This document shows positions 12,130-22,174 of a stretch of 64,000 nt of DNA, in pieces; position 1 is the first letter of the stretch, and each line of letters begins with the position of its first letter. The DNA is taken from positions 1 through 64,000 of the forward strand of contig JAKTTT010000086.1 in the NCBI GenBank assembly GCA_030581615.1, given 5' to 3'. Both the position numbers and the translations under genes were made by a program. A model generated the notes under the pieces. The model saw only the letters and a list, made by a program, of their open reading frames with translations, made no database searches and had not been told where the DNA came from. The stretch is from Alloascoidea africana. Lineage: Eukaryota > Ascomycota > Alloascoideomycetes > Alloascoideales > Alloascoideaceae.

Positions 12130-12437
12130 CAGGAATGTAGATGCGTGAACCTAAAGGGCCTTGAAGCAGAAAGAAACAGAAACCATAATTCAAGACACCA
12201 ACACACTAGTTATGACAATGTAATGAAGAGGATGAATATTCCGAGTTTGAACTATATAGCCACGGTTTTTTATATTAATGAAACAGAAGACAAATCTAAC
12301 TTAGGACAGAAATAAATACACAAGGGGTAGTTATCATCACGTGCCGTTGACAGCCAACACCAGAAATTTGTTCGCCTGTTCACCGTTAAGAACGTAAATA
12401 AATAACCTTAGGCGCTGAAAGAGCAGACGGGATCCAA
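12130..12437. other. Intergenic region between the C2H2 and CENP-I genes
   Basis: About 300 bp combine the 3' end of the zinc-finger gene and the promoter of the kinetochore gene. A CACGTG-type E-box core (TCACGTGCC) lies near 12339-12347. No reading frame or RNA gene is seen. Confidence 0.4.
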
Positions 12438-14903
12438 ATGACCGCTTCTCAGGAGAAGGATGCTCAGCGAAAGCTATCGGAAATCATTTCCGAGCTATAC
12501 ACAGGTAAAATCTCAGTGTTTTTCAATAGGGCTAGAAACACCAAGAACTAACTCTTCTTTCACCATCCACGATACGTGGATTGAGCGACACCTGTCAAGT
12601 GAAAACAAAGTCCAAACTCATTGGAGGCATTTATGTGGCAGATCTGGTTTCGTTCTTGATCCAGGAAATTCCAAACTACGGGGTTTCCAAGAAAGACTTG
12701 GTGCAACTTGTTGAACTAATCACCTTTCCAAACTGGAAGTTGTCTATGACAAAGGCAAGCGAGCTCATCAGTGCCATGTATTGCCGCGATCCTATTCCCG
12801 ACGAGGTTGTTTTGAGGATTTTGGGATGCTTGGGAACTCCTCCAGTGTCAGCATCTGTGTCAATATCAGCAAGAGATAGGAAGATTTCCAAAGTCACACA
12901 AGTCAAACTGCTGAAATGGCTGATATGTGTTATCCCGTTTTTAGAAACCCCCAACATTTTAACAAAAGTTTATCCACTTATGTTCAACTATCTCGGATAC
13001 GAATATCTACGGCAACATATAGCCCATTTACTATTCATTTCTACCGAGGCTAAACAGGTCGAGCTTTGGCGGATCGAGTATGTTCACGAGCAATTGAAGA
13101 AGCAGCCAGACTCACAACCGCTCATTGCTCTTATCTGGTTATTTCACGACTTTAGGCCAGAGGAAGTATCCGTCGTTGGATTACCCAAGGTCAAACCCAC
13201 AATTTTTAAGTATCCTGACCCAGAATACCTTTCCCATTTGACGGCCATGCTAGAAAACAGGGGCGAACATCCAACGCGTATTAATACAGATTCTTTGGAT
13301 AAGAGCGTAGGGTTTGAAAACAGGTTTAAGAAACAAAAGTTAGAAGGCGCTTCGTCTAGCTCACTGGACTATACTTGTGCCGTTTCATATTCATATTCGG
13401 ATGATTCAGCGTTACAAGGCGAAGTATACTCGATGAAGCTTTTTATCAAACACGTCGAGAAATTGGAGCTTCCTATTCAACTGGGCGGTTCTTTGATCCA
13501 AACGGACATGTTAATACGACTATTGGTATTGAAAAACGATGGTAAGTGTTATGGCACGAACTATGTTTAGAATTTATAACTAACTTCTGGTATAGACAAT
13601 ATATGGGAACAACTGAACGCATGGGTTCTATTCCAGCTCACGGATTCAACTCTTGACGAGAGAGAGCGCCTGTCTATATTGCAACATGTTCTGTACTTTA
13701 CCAAATACTCAAAGTGCATGCTTCTCTCGGTTCAAACATATATGTACGACTATCTTAGAGAGTGGGATGGGGAGCAATTTGCAAATGTGATTTGGGAACT
13801 GATAATGCTTCTGCCGAGGCAGAGTTGGCCATGTAAGCGAATCATACAGAAAAATGAAAGAGAATGATACTAACATAAGCAACGATTAGCCTTTAACCAA
13901 TGTGTTTTCAAACCCCTGCTTACTTTGGCTGTGGACCGAGGTGCACGGTGGATTTCGAAAATGTTAAGATGCCTTGCAAACCTGTTTAGAAACTGGTTTG
14001 AAACGCCAATTGGAACCGATTTGTAAGTATGGTTCTGACTTGTCTGCACCTAGTGCTAGACCACTAACAATTTTTGTAGATCTGATTTTTCACTGGCTGA
14101 CGAGTCTGATGTCCGAAATTGCGTCTCAAAAGCCAGTTGCAGAATTGCTCGAATTGCAGTATCTGCCTTGGAGGTATGTCAAAAAATTTTTTTTTCAGTA
14201 CCAGAAGACTAATATCCCGTTTAAGAGTTCGAACGATGATGTACAACTTCAGCTTGCGATTGGTTTCTACTATGAAACTCTTTCAACTCTGCCCTTAAAA
14301 GAAGCTGGAATCAAAGTTCTACTGCTTCCCCCATCTTTAGTGGCTAGATTCCTCCTTTCGGGATCTCCCTTGGCCTTTTCCAAAATATGTGGAATAATCT
14401 CAAAAGCAAAGCCCTTCATTACCTCTCAATGGACCAGTAAACACCAGCCTGAACTGACACTTTATAACTCATACATAATGGATACATGCAACCTGGTGTG
14501 GCGAGGTCGAGGTCTAACTATAAGGGAAAACTCAACCAGGGGACTTCATCTTTATCCCGAATTTATAAGGGGGCTCAATGGCGTACTTCCGGATCAGAAT
14601 TTGAACGTGCTGTTTGGCCTTTTCCACTCAATGGCGTTCGCTCGCATTTCTGCTACATTTTTACGACATCTTGAAGATGAAGATCTCTCAGTGCAAGTTA
14701 GACATGTGGGACCTGCTACACAGGAGTCAATAAATGCGAACAAAGAGCGGAAAGGACTACCAATTTCATATGATCAGTTGAGGTTCAAACTATTGCAGCA
14801 TATGGAAAAGCTGGGGTATGAGGGGCTCTGCGAATTGTTGTACAATTCTGTTCGGAGTTTGATTACTGCAAGATCCAAAATGCTTAGCGCAGGCTCTAGA
14901 TAA
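12438..14903 (+). CDS. MIS6: Inner-kinetochore protein CENP-I (Mis6/Ctf3 family), with a frame conflict
   Basis: This is a member of the constitutive centromere-associated network. The helical-repeat region reads like Mis6/CENP-I: VKLLKWLICVIPF, YPLMFNYLGYEYLRQHIAHL and PLIALIWLFHDFRPE. The exons I can place are 12438-12504, 12600-13541, 13596-13832, 13890-14022 and 14080-14903. The introns are 95, 54, 57 and 57 nt, all with good donors and with CTAAC branch sites. The first three junctions keep phase. The fourth, 14023-14079, has perfect signals (GTAAGTATGG, CACTAAC, TTTTTGTAG) yet leaves the downstream frame off by one base and would stop at 14210-14212. An A6T9 run at 14181-14195 lies between. 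One base fewer there gives a 733-residue protein. So this is either a sequencing error in the run, a tiny extra intron, or a real lesion. Confidence 0.8.
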
Positions 14904-15089
14904 AGACTGGAAGCTTTGTTAGTGATGCAAACTATTTGTAGTAACGTTTTGAATTTTTGTTAGGAACATTTCTTTCTGCTTGTAGGTTTACACACATCCT
15001 TACCCCCCTTATAAAAGCAAGAATAGAAATGTTCTAAAGTTTTGGGAACAGTATTGTCTCATAATATATTGCCACAATCTCTCTGCTGG

Positions 15090-15527
15090 ATGGACCCAAT
15101 GCCAACCAGCGACGCTAAATCAGCAGCTATTCAGAGGCAGCGAACTCTCGCCTTTTACCAGTCATTTTCTGGCTCATCCTTATCATCACCTCTCTCTGGC
15201 AGCAACTCGAACAGTCAATTGAGTTGTAGCGAAATAGACATAGTACTCTGGGATAAGACCCATTTAACAGCAGACTCGTTTATAGCGACAGACTCTTCCG
15301 AATCCAAATTTGCATTCTCAGGGTTACAAACTCGATTTGGAAAATTCGACCCAGACACGACGACTGCAGTGGTGCGAGGATCTGATATTGTTTACCTGGA
15401 TTTTACAATCAGTAGGGCAGAGGGTGAAACAGAGGAACTCAAAAACAGTGATACAACAGAAAGACTGGCTGGTAGATCTGTCGAAACGAGATCATCAACA
15501 CGGGACGACGTTGAACTTGATTACTAG
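15090..15527 (+). CDS. Small protein of unknown function, possibly TFIIIC triple-barrel type
   Basis: The 145-residue frame starts at the first ATG (MDPMPTSDAKSAA). It has a Ser-rich linker at about residues 28-48, then a likely beta-rich segment, SEIDIVLWDKTHLTADSF through FAFSGLQTRFG to GSDIVYLDFTIS, followed by a charged tail. The order of a strand, 'SGL.T' and then a 'V.G.DIVY..F' strand loosely recalls the triple-barrel domain of the TFIIIC subunits Tfc7 and Sfc7. That is a weak visual match and should not be taken as assigned. The stop is only 12 bp before the ATG of the Taspase-like gene on the same strand, which is very tight for a yeast. Confidence 0.5.
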   Translation: MDPMPTSDAKSAAIQRQRTLAFYQSFSGSSLSSPLSGSNSNSQLSCSEIDIVLWDKTHLTADSFIATDSSESKFAFSGLQTRFGKFDPDTTTAVVRGSDIVYLDFTISRAEGETEELKNSDTTERLAGRSVETRSSTRDDVELDY

Positions 15528-15539
15528 AAAGTCAGAGAA

Positions 15540-16679
15540 ATGTCTCTTGAAAACGAAAAACATACGCCATTCGTGGTGATCCATCTTGGTGCAGGTCATC
15601 ATTCCCAGAATTTTTTGAAAGACTACAAACGGTTATGTCGACGGACACTTAGACAAACATTGCAGCTACTCTTGGATAATGAATTGGACTCAACAACATG
15701 TGCAGTGGCAGGGTGCAAAATGATGGAGGACGATCCATTACCGAACGCAGGCAAAGGGTCCAATTTGACAAGTGATGGAACTGTCGAGATGGATGCTTCT
15801 ATTATGAGCATGACTGTGGATGCGGTTGGAAATGATCGAAGAAAGGCTTTTGCTTCTGTTGGTAGTATACGGAAAGTTAAGAATCCGATTGCTGTTGCAA
15901 ATGCCCTTTTGGCCGACCTTACAGATCCTGAAAAAGATGTATGGGGAAGGGCCAAACCACGATTTCTAGTAGGAGAAGGTGCATTGAAGTATGCGAAAGA
16001 GCGAGTGCCACAGACAGTTCTCGAAAATGATGAAGAACTAATTACTCTTCGTTCAAAAGCGGCGTTTGAGTATTGGAATTCTCTGATATCAAACAGCAAT
16101 AAACCGAATAATACGGACACAGATGTTGTTTGTGACACTGTGGGGATAATTTGTGGAGATACGAATGGAAACATATCGATAGCATCGAGCTCTGGAGGTG
16201 TTTTATACAAACAACCAGGACGGATTGGGATAGCAGCGCTTCCTGGCCCCGGACTCTGGTGCGATAGCCGGTCTGGATTTGATGTTGCTGTGTGCTGTTC
16301 AGGACTGGGCGAGGATATCATGGCAACTGATTTGGCTCGTACCTGTGCAGTAGGGCTATTGGATGAGACTTTAACATCAAAAGAGGACGCTGAAGAGGCT
16401 ACATTACTGGCAAGCACGATTCAAAAAGCTGCCCTTGATGGGTGTTTACAAGATGTTACAGGCTCCTTTTATGGTGGAGCCTTAGGAGTCATAAGAGAGC
16501 TTGGAGAAGAGAGTGACAATGAGATTATTCGCGCTATATTTGCACACAGTACTGAAACCATGATTGTGGGATCCATCTCACCACGGAGTTTACCCCGAGG
16601 AATTGTGATGATTTCTCGGGGAGAGGACCAAAAGGCAGTGCCTGCTAATGGCTTTGCAAGTGGATGCATGTTGTGTTAG
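15540..16679 (+). CDS. TASP1: Taspase-1-like threonine aspartase (Ntn hydrolase)
   Basis: This 379-residue protein belongs to the family-2 asparaginase/taspase group, whose members cut themselves to expose a catalytic threonine. The N-terminal signature is FVVIHLGAGHHSQNF, then PLPNAGKGSNLTSDG and EMDASIMS. The segment before the cut is CDTVGIICGDTNGN with the predicted nucleophile Thr about 200. The matching SSSGGVLYKQPGRIG block follows. LGAGHHS and the KxPGRIGxAALPGPGLW pattern resemble Taspase 1 more than plain asparaginases, so a protease that cuts after aspartate is likely. Its yeast substrates are unknown because the animal targets (MLL, TFIIA) cannot be assumed. The stop lies 36 bp from the stop of PUS4, which converges on it. 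Confidence 0.87.
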   Translation: MSLENEKHTPFVVIHLGAGHHSQNFLKDYKRLCRRTLRQTLQLLLDNELDSTTCAVAGCKMMEDDPLPNAGKGSNLTSDGTVEMDASIMSMTVDAVGNDRRKAFASVGSIRKVKNPIAVANALLADLTDPEKDVWGRAKPRFLVGEGALKYAKERVPQTVLENDEELITLRSKAAFEYWNSLISNSNKPNNTDTDVVCDTVGIICGDTNGNISIASSSGGVLYKQPGRIGIAALPGPGLWCDSRSGFDVAVCCSGLGEDIMATDLARTCAVGLLDETLTSKEDAEEATLLASTIQKAALDGCLQDVTGSFYGGALGVIRELGEESDNEIIRAIFAHSTETMIVGSISPRSLPRGIVMISRGEDQKAVPANGFASGCMLC

Positions 16680-16715
16680 CATTAAAATCATGTCTTTCTA
16701 TTTACAGGTTTTTTG

Positions 16716-17930
16716 TTATTCTTGAACTTTTTCATCAGAAGGTTTTTCATCGTTTTGCTCTTCAAATTCTTTTCGCACATTTACAGAATCTCCTTCTGCC
16801 AGTACTTTTTCCAAAACAGGACCCCAAACTGCCTCGCCTCTATCTTGGAAATCCGAGATTGTGAAAACGTTTTTATCCAGTCGCCAAGGTCCCTGTTGTA
16901 ATCGTATCAGCTTAACCATATGCGCTACTGTTTTCAAATCTCGACCAATATCATGTACTAGTGATCGAATATACGTGCCTGACGTCACTGTCACTTGGAA
17001 ATGTAGAATTGGATCGTTAGTAGTGTCAGTTGGAGCTTCCCCTTCCTGCGCTTTGGATTCCTCTGTCACTGGTGTGTTGGAACCATCAACCTTTTGCCTT
17101 TTGGTCTCTTTTAGGTCCTCTTTCTCTTGATCTTCTACAGCACTTCGCTTTTTGGATTCTACATCATCTTTCGACGACGATAAGCTTTCTGATTTTTCTG
17201 TATCATCGACAAGGTCATCCAATTTTGGAAAGATATGAGAGAAAGCAGCATTTATCTTAATTTCTTCCTCCGAAGCCCTTTCCGATGGATGCTTGTACTC
17301 ATGTCCCCATTTCAATCCTTCTCCAAGTAATGAAATTTCACTAATTTCGATAATTCGGGGTTGAATAGCCTTGGGAAGTTCGATACCTTTCCTAGCGTAC
17401 TCGTACAATGGCATTCCATCCATCTTGAGAGCAGAGTATATTGGAGGAGTTTGTTCTATTTTGCCCTTGTACCGTTCCTCGAGAAGTTTTGAAACAAGAG
17501 CCTTGTCTACATGCGATGTTGGTTTCTTCTCAACCCATTTCCCCTCTGAATCGTAAGTCGTGGTGGAAGTGCCCAATAATGCTTCCGTCTCGTAGACCTT
17601 GACCGTTCCGCCTAGAAAATTGTGAAGTTGTTTTGTTCCAGAACCCACTCCCACAACAAGAACACCACTTGCCAAAGGATCCAGTGTTCCACCATGACCC
17701 ATTTTAACCATATCTTTTTTGTTTCTTCGTCTGTTTCTGTTTCTACCTTTACCATTGTTGGGACCATCGAGCTCTTTTGCCCTTGAGGATCGGTAAAACT
17801 GCGAATCTGAAAGGATTTTCTTCAATTGATCCAGAAACTTGGCAGACGATATGCCTGCTGGCTTTTCAATCGCAAAAACCCCGTTCATTGTAGACTTGTA
17901 CCCCAGATACCGTCCGAAGCTGGCAATCAT
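16716..17930 (-). CDS. PUS4: tRNA pseudouridine-55 synthase
   Basis: This enzyme makes pseudouridine 55 in the T-loop of nuclear and mitochondrial tRNAs (TruB family). It has 404 residues from the outermost ATG at 17930. The S. cerevisiae protein begins at a Met matching 17888 (MNGVFAIEKPAGIS), so the 14 extra residues may be a targeting extension or unused. MGHGGTLDPLASGVLVVGVG carries the catalytic Asp, about residue 84. The later blocks are QTPPIYSALKMDGMPLYEYA, SGTYIRSLVHDIGRDL and VKLIRLQQGPW. A charged Ser/Lys/Glu-rich insert of about 70 residues (encoded around 17010-17230) separates the two halves, as in the yeast enzyme. It is divergent with GET5, sharing a 138-bp promoter region. 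Confidence 0.95.
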   Translation of the reverse strand: MIASFGRYLGYKSTMNGVFAIEKPAGISSAKFLDQLKKILSDSQFYRSSRAKELDGPNNGKGRNRNRRRNKKDMVKMGHGGTLDPLASGVLVVGVGSGTKQLHNFLGGTVKVYETEALLGTSTTTYDSEGKWVEKKPTSHVDKALVSKLLEERYKGKIEQTPPIYSALKMDGMPLYEYARKGIELPKAIQPRIIEISEISLLGEGLKWGHEYKHPSERASEEEIKINAAFSHIFPKLDDLVDDTEKSESLSSSKDDVESKKRSAVEDQEKEDLKETKRQKVDGSNTPVTEESKAQEGEAPTDTTNDPILHFQVTVTSGTYIRSLVHDIGRDLKTVAHMVKLIRLQQGPWRLDKNVFTISDFQDRGEAVWGPVLEKVLAEGDSVNVRKEFEEQNDEKPSDEKVQE

Positions 17931-18068
17931 TTCTTCTTCTTTGGAGGTTTGTTTTTGACAAGAGATGGAAACCTTAACCAATCACCCATACACCCCTCCT
18001 TTTGGTTTGGAAATCAGGTTTTGGGCTTGCAATTTTAACAAATTACCAGCATTGAGATTTCCAAAAAA
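17931..18068. promoter_or_regulatory. Shared divergent promoter of PUS4 and GET5
   Basis: Only 138 bp separate the outer PUS4 ATG from the GET5 ATG, so both genes must start transcription from this short AT-rich stretch. No TATA element stands out. Confidence 0.5.
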
Positions 18069-19008
18069 ATGGCCACGTTTCTGGATTCAACGAGACTTGG
18101 GAGACCTCCAGTTGGGGGAAACAATGGCAACAACAATGGGAATGGAGAAGAAGATGGTGATGGGGTTGGATATCTCGATGAAAGCACATTTATAAAAGCT
18201 TTTTTACAACTATTACCTGCAATCGCAACCACAAAGCATTTTTCTGATGATTACAAGCCCAATCCGATAAGCTTGTCCGAAAACCCACTCCCCGGTAATG
18301 TTAGTGTCCTATATTGATAGATATAACAAAAATGAATGATTGGAACATGTAGAAAGAATCGTTCTAACGCCTGCAATTGGCTCTATTGGTTTCTAGTTTC
18401 TCATTGGCAAGTTTGAACATGCAAAGAAAAGGCACCCGTCTTCTCGACTTGACGATGAAGATGAGACGACGGCAGAACTTGAAGAACGAGCACATGTACG
18501 TTCGATCGCGGTACATGTTAAATCGATCAAACAGCCTCGCTTTGCACATACCTTGACCGATGTGCCTATCACGGACACAATTCTGACCCTCAAGACCAAG
18601 CTGATCAAGGATGTATCACAGTTGCAATCTCAAAACTCGCATGTGGACTCTTTGAAGTTGTTGATCAAGGGTAAAGTGATCGCGGATTCTACACTACTGA
18701 GTGATCTGCCCGGTGTGGCCAGTGGAGAGACAGGAGAGGTTTCATTCATCGTCATGATCTCAACCCATCACTATACTCATCGTGGTTCACCTTCGCCATC
18801 GGCATCGCCTTCTCTATCACCTTTACCTTCTGCACCTTTGTCTCCTCCATTGGCAGTTCCCAAAATTCCCTCCTCATCTTTGAAACAGGACGCTGAATTG
18901 ATCGATGGTTCACTGTGGAAAGATATAGAAGCTTTGATAACGAGTAGAATAGGTCCAGAAAAGGGGAAAGCTGCATTCGAAAAATTGCAAAAGGGATGGA
19001 ATAACTAG
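18069..19008 (+). CDS. GET5: GET pathway ubiquitin-like protein Get5/Mdy2
   Basis: Get5 joins Get4 and Sgt2 to hand tail-anchored proteins to Get3. The exons are 18069-18299 and 18397-19008, giving 280 residues against 212 in S. cerevisiae. The N-terminal part (about 20-60) corresponds to the Get4-binding region (ESTFIKAFLQLLPAI). The ubiquitin-like domain spans about residues 111-200, with KSIKQPRFAHTL and LKLLIKGKVIADSTLLSDL. After a Ser/Pro linker comes the C-terminal dimerisation segment (LWKDIEALITSRI, FEKLQKGW), matching the yeast protein. The 97-nt intron uses a GTTAGT donor at 18300, a TTCTAAC branch at 18362 and a TTTCTAG acceptor at 18396. The nearer GTAATG at 18297 would break the frame. 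Confidence 0.9.
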
Positions 19009-19248
19009 ACTATTTACCAGCTTCTTTTTCTTTCCCTTTTTTTTGATTCTAATACAATTTTATATTTATGAACATATGCGTGCACTACTACTATATAACA
19101 AAAAAGATAAAAGGCAAACTAAAAAGTGTGGATTCGGGAAGAAGAAAGAACCGTTTTGTGCTGCTCCAGGCTCGCATTTCTGTAGAAAATATGACAGTAG
19201 AGAGAAGATAAGAGAACAAAAGAAGACCAAATTTTTTTCATTTTTTTT

Positions 19249-21334
19249 TCATCCTAAATCCACTTGGAATGCAACTTTCCGCTTGCCCTCCAAAACGCGC
19301 CATAGATCCTGATTACTATTCACAGGCCACATACCACCGCTTCCATGGAGCTGATCATCGAGTGCAAATCCCATGCCTGGAGTCGTTGGACTGCCATCTT
19401 TGCCGCTTTGTGAAAGATAGGAGAGTGATATTGTTCCTGGAGGCACGTCCATTCTTTTCGCGGCACGTTGAATAAGCTCAAATAGAGAAATGGAGGAGGA
19501 AACACTGATTGCAAAAATGTCATCACGGAAATAAAACTTTGCCTTGACAGCTGCCGATGTTGGGGTCGTTGCAGCGGTGGAAACAGTTTTGGTGCTTCCT
19601 TCAGGTGTTCCACTGATTCCTACACTTGTATGGGGGGTCATATTCTGGGAGTACGAATCTTTTGCACCGATTTCTACATCATTTGATCCTGTTTGGGATG
19701 GGCTTGAAGACATGTAGACCGCGTAATCAGCGCCATTGTACTGAGAAGGACTGGTCTGCGAGCCATCGGTCTTTTCCCTATCTGTACCAGAAATCGAGGT
19801 TTGAGGGAGTCCCAGGGGTAGATTCCCGATGGCTTCTAGATCGCCTTCTCTAGGCTCAAATAGTTGTGAAACAAGCGCGCTCCGCGAAATCTTGGCGTCT
19901 AAAGCCATCAACTTTTTCACATAGTCGTTCAGGTCGTTACGCCGCTGTCGCGAAATGGAGTCGTTCACATAGGTCAACGGACCAGGGATATATGGAAGGG
20001 TTCTCCTGCCGCCAGTTTTGCCCGCCTCCTCGGGGAACGAATCCAGTAGAGATATCTGAAAGTTGTAGAAATCCTGGTAGTATCGACGCAGCTTACGAAA
20101 GGCGCCATCAGAAGTTTGGCATATTACGAGATACCAGTATCGGCCTTGGTCAAAGGCAAAGTCGCTGACGGTGACGGAGACGATAAAGGGAGGTTCCAAG
20201 TCCTTGCCCTCTTCCTCCTGTTCGTGTATTGTACCGGCCAAATCTGATGATCCAGAAGGATTATCAGGGACGACTTTCCCCAGAGGAATTGCATTTGCCT
20301 GGTATTTTTCATTTTTTTGCTTCCATTCCTCAATCGTGGGGACGTTGCCCACTTTGATTGCAAGCTGGACGTTTTTGATCACACGATCGGTGGCCATGTG
20401 GACGACCTTGACGTAGGAAGCCGGCACCAGTCCTGGTCCTCCCAGCCTTTCAATGGGCTTTGCGATGAACCATTCAAAGTTGTGGTGAGCGCAGACCACG
20501 AGTCGTTCTCCTTCGTGGACCTCCAACTCGTCAGGACGCTCTGCCGAGAAAGGGTAGATCACTTTTGCATAGAGAGATCCATCTGCAGCGCCTGTTCTGT
20601 AGGACGACAGGTCTATATCGCTTGGAGAAATCCCGCTTGTTGTTTTTGACCGCGTGTGCTGGGTATTGATTCTCATTTCACCGCCAAAGCCACTGCTGCT
20701 GCTGCTGCTGCTGTTATTGCTTTCTGGTTCATTGGAGGCCGAGTTTTGGCGTTGTTTTGCCCTTGATCTGTTGAAGACTTCAAAATAAGGCGCTGGAACA
20801 AGGCCCTTTGCATTTGTCATTGGGTTTGTGACCTCGTACCATTCTGGATCGTTTTCATTGCCAATAACGTGGAAAAAATCACCTTTGTTGAACCCCAATT
20901 CTTCAGGCCCCTTTGCTTTATAGTCGTATAACGCTCTAATCACTTTTTTGGGGATTGCCAGACCGTACGGGATGGGACCCCCGGACCCCGATCTTAAACC
21001 TGGAGTTCCCACCTGCGAGCTTGATTTCGTACGTCCATGGCCGTGACCCTTTGTTTCTTTGGAATGACGAAGACCCTATTATTTTGGCATGCCCCGACCA
21101 CAGTGCCGACCGCCTCGATTGTTAGCAAGTTTGAAAGAGTAGAAGAAACAGCCTGTCCTGCTTGGTGGGATCGGAATAAGCTCTGGAGGTTGTGTTGTTG
21201 CAAATGCGCCTTGAAGGAGGTACGAAATCGGGACCCAGAAGCAGAACCTGGACGCAAAAAAAGCAGGAGCAGAGTACGAAAGGAAACCGACAGGCGGATG
21301 TTCAACGAGCACGAGCACTTACAATGATAGCCAT
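19249..21334 (-). CDS. BEM1: Polarity scaffold Bem1 (SH3-SH3-PX-PB1)
   Basis: Bem1 links Cdc42, its exchange factor Cdc24 and PAK kinases at growth sites. The main exon, 21075-19249, encodes two SH3 domains (RALYDYKAKGPEELGFNKGD, about 49-106; VIYPFSAERPDELEVHEGE, about 172-230), a PX domain (about 290-410, with RRYYQDFYNFQ and RTLPYIPGP) and a C-terminal PB1 domain (about 523-612). No ATG occurs in this frame before SH3-1. The best start is a 12-nt exon, ATGGCTATCATT at 21334-21323, followed by a perfect GTAAGT donor. The intron, 21322-21076, has a GCTAAC branch site near 21121-21126 and an AATAG acceptor. The spliced product is 612 residues beginning MAIIGLRHSKETKGHG. Domain identity is firm, while exon 1 is inferred. 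Confidence 0.9.
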
Positions 21335-22174
21335 AGCCAGAGTTGTGGAGAGAAATGAGGGTGGGAGTGAGAGTGAGGGTTGGAGTGAGAGTGAGAGTGA
21401 GAGTGAATTCGGATGTGGATGCGAATGTGGATGCGGATGCGAGAGGTTGAGACAGACGCGGGCTGGGAGGTGGAAGGAAAGAGAGAAGGAGAGATTGGTG
21501 ATTACGTCTGCTGGAGGTTCCGGTCGATGTTGGCGACTCGCAGGCCTGTCGCCGCGAGAAGGTGAGGAACCGAGCGGGCTGCAAGGCGCCCGAAGCGGCA
21601 ACCTCAGCCATGCAACCAGGGCCGGGCTGCATGGCCGGGCTGCATGGCCGCGCAGCGTGTTGTGGTCGGCGTGTTTTTGTAGTGTCTTCTACAAACAGCG
21701 GTGGGAGGCCCTGTGGCCCAGCCAGCAGTGCTCTGCGCCGCTTCTTGTTTACCTGCCCACACACGAACTCAGGCCGCCCGGGAACGGCCCAGGTTGGCAC
21801 GTGCAGGTGGGAAATTCGGTGGCACACGTCTCCCGTCCCGCAGCTCGTGAGAGCTTCCAGGGCGTGGAAGCGCCGGGCGGTCGCCATCAGAAATCAGCCG
21901 GAGACTTCTCTGGCCTGGGAGCGCGCCGCGGGAGATTGGGCCCTGACAGGCTTGTTGAGTGCAATACATGAGCTGGTCGACCGGAAACCCTACTGGATGG
22001 AAGGCGGCCAGAACCCGATACCGATTAACGGAACAGAGCACTTCCCCCTTTCCTTTTTTTTTGGCCTGAGTTTGAGTTGTACGGGTGTCTGTGCCCAAGG
22101 TTCGACTTTCCCCAGACCTTCTTTTTTCCTCCTCTCGCCGTTTGCGTCGAAAATTATATTCGCTGACCTCTCCC
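21335..22174. promoter_or_regulatory. GC-rich divergent promoter region with simple repeats
   Basis: About 840 bp lie between the BEM1 start and the 62-residue membrane protein gene. The part from 21500 to 22000 is clearly GC-rich compared with the rest of the window. A GTGAGA/GGATGC microsatellite occupies about 21358-21447, and two tandem copies of GGGCTGCATGGCC sit near 21623-21650. Long open frames on both strands here (up to 297 codons) follow from GC-richness and lack any domain. This is probably a bidirectional regulatory region with BEM1 leader sequence. Confidence 0.45.

Noticed and set aside
15623-16417. 264-codon minus-strand frame
   Set aside because: It lies wholly antisense to the well-supported Taspase-like gene and has no family features.
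17931-17981. Extension of PUS4 upstream of the ATG at 17930
   Set aside because: The longer frame starts with TTG, has no ATG, and goes beyond the family N-terminus.
20994-21971. Long open frames on both strands (297 codons minus, 259 codons plus) in the GC-rich BEM1 upstream region
   Set aside because: They overlap each other, are made of repeats and Ser/Arg/Pro-rich sequence, show no domain, and follow from low stop-codon frequency in GC-rich DNA. Part overlaps the BEM1 leader intron.
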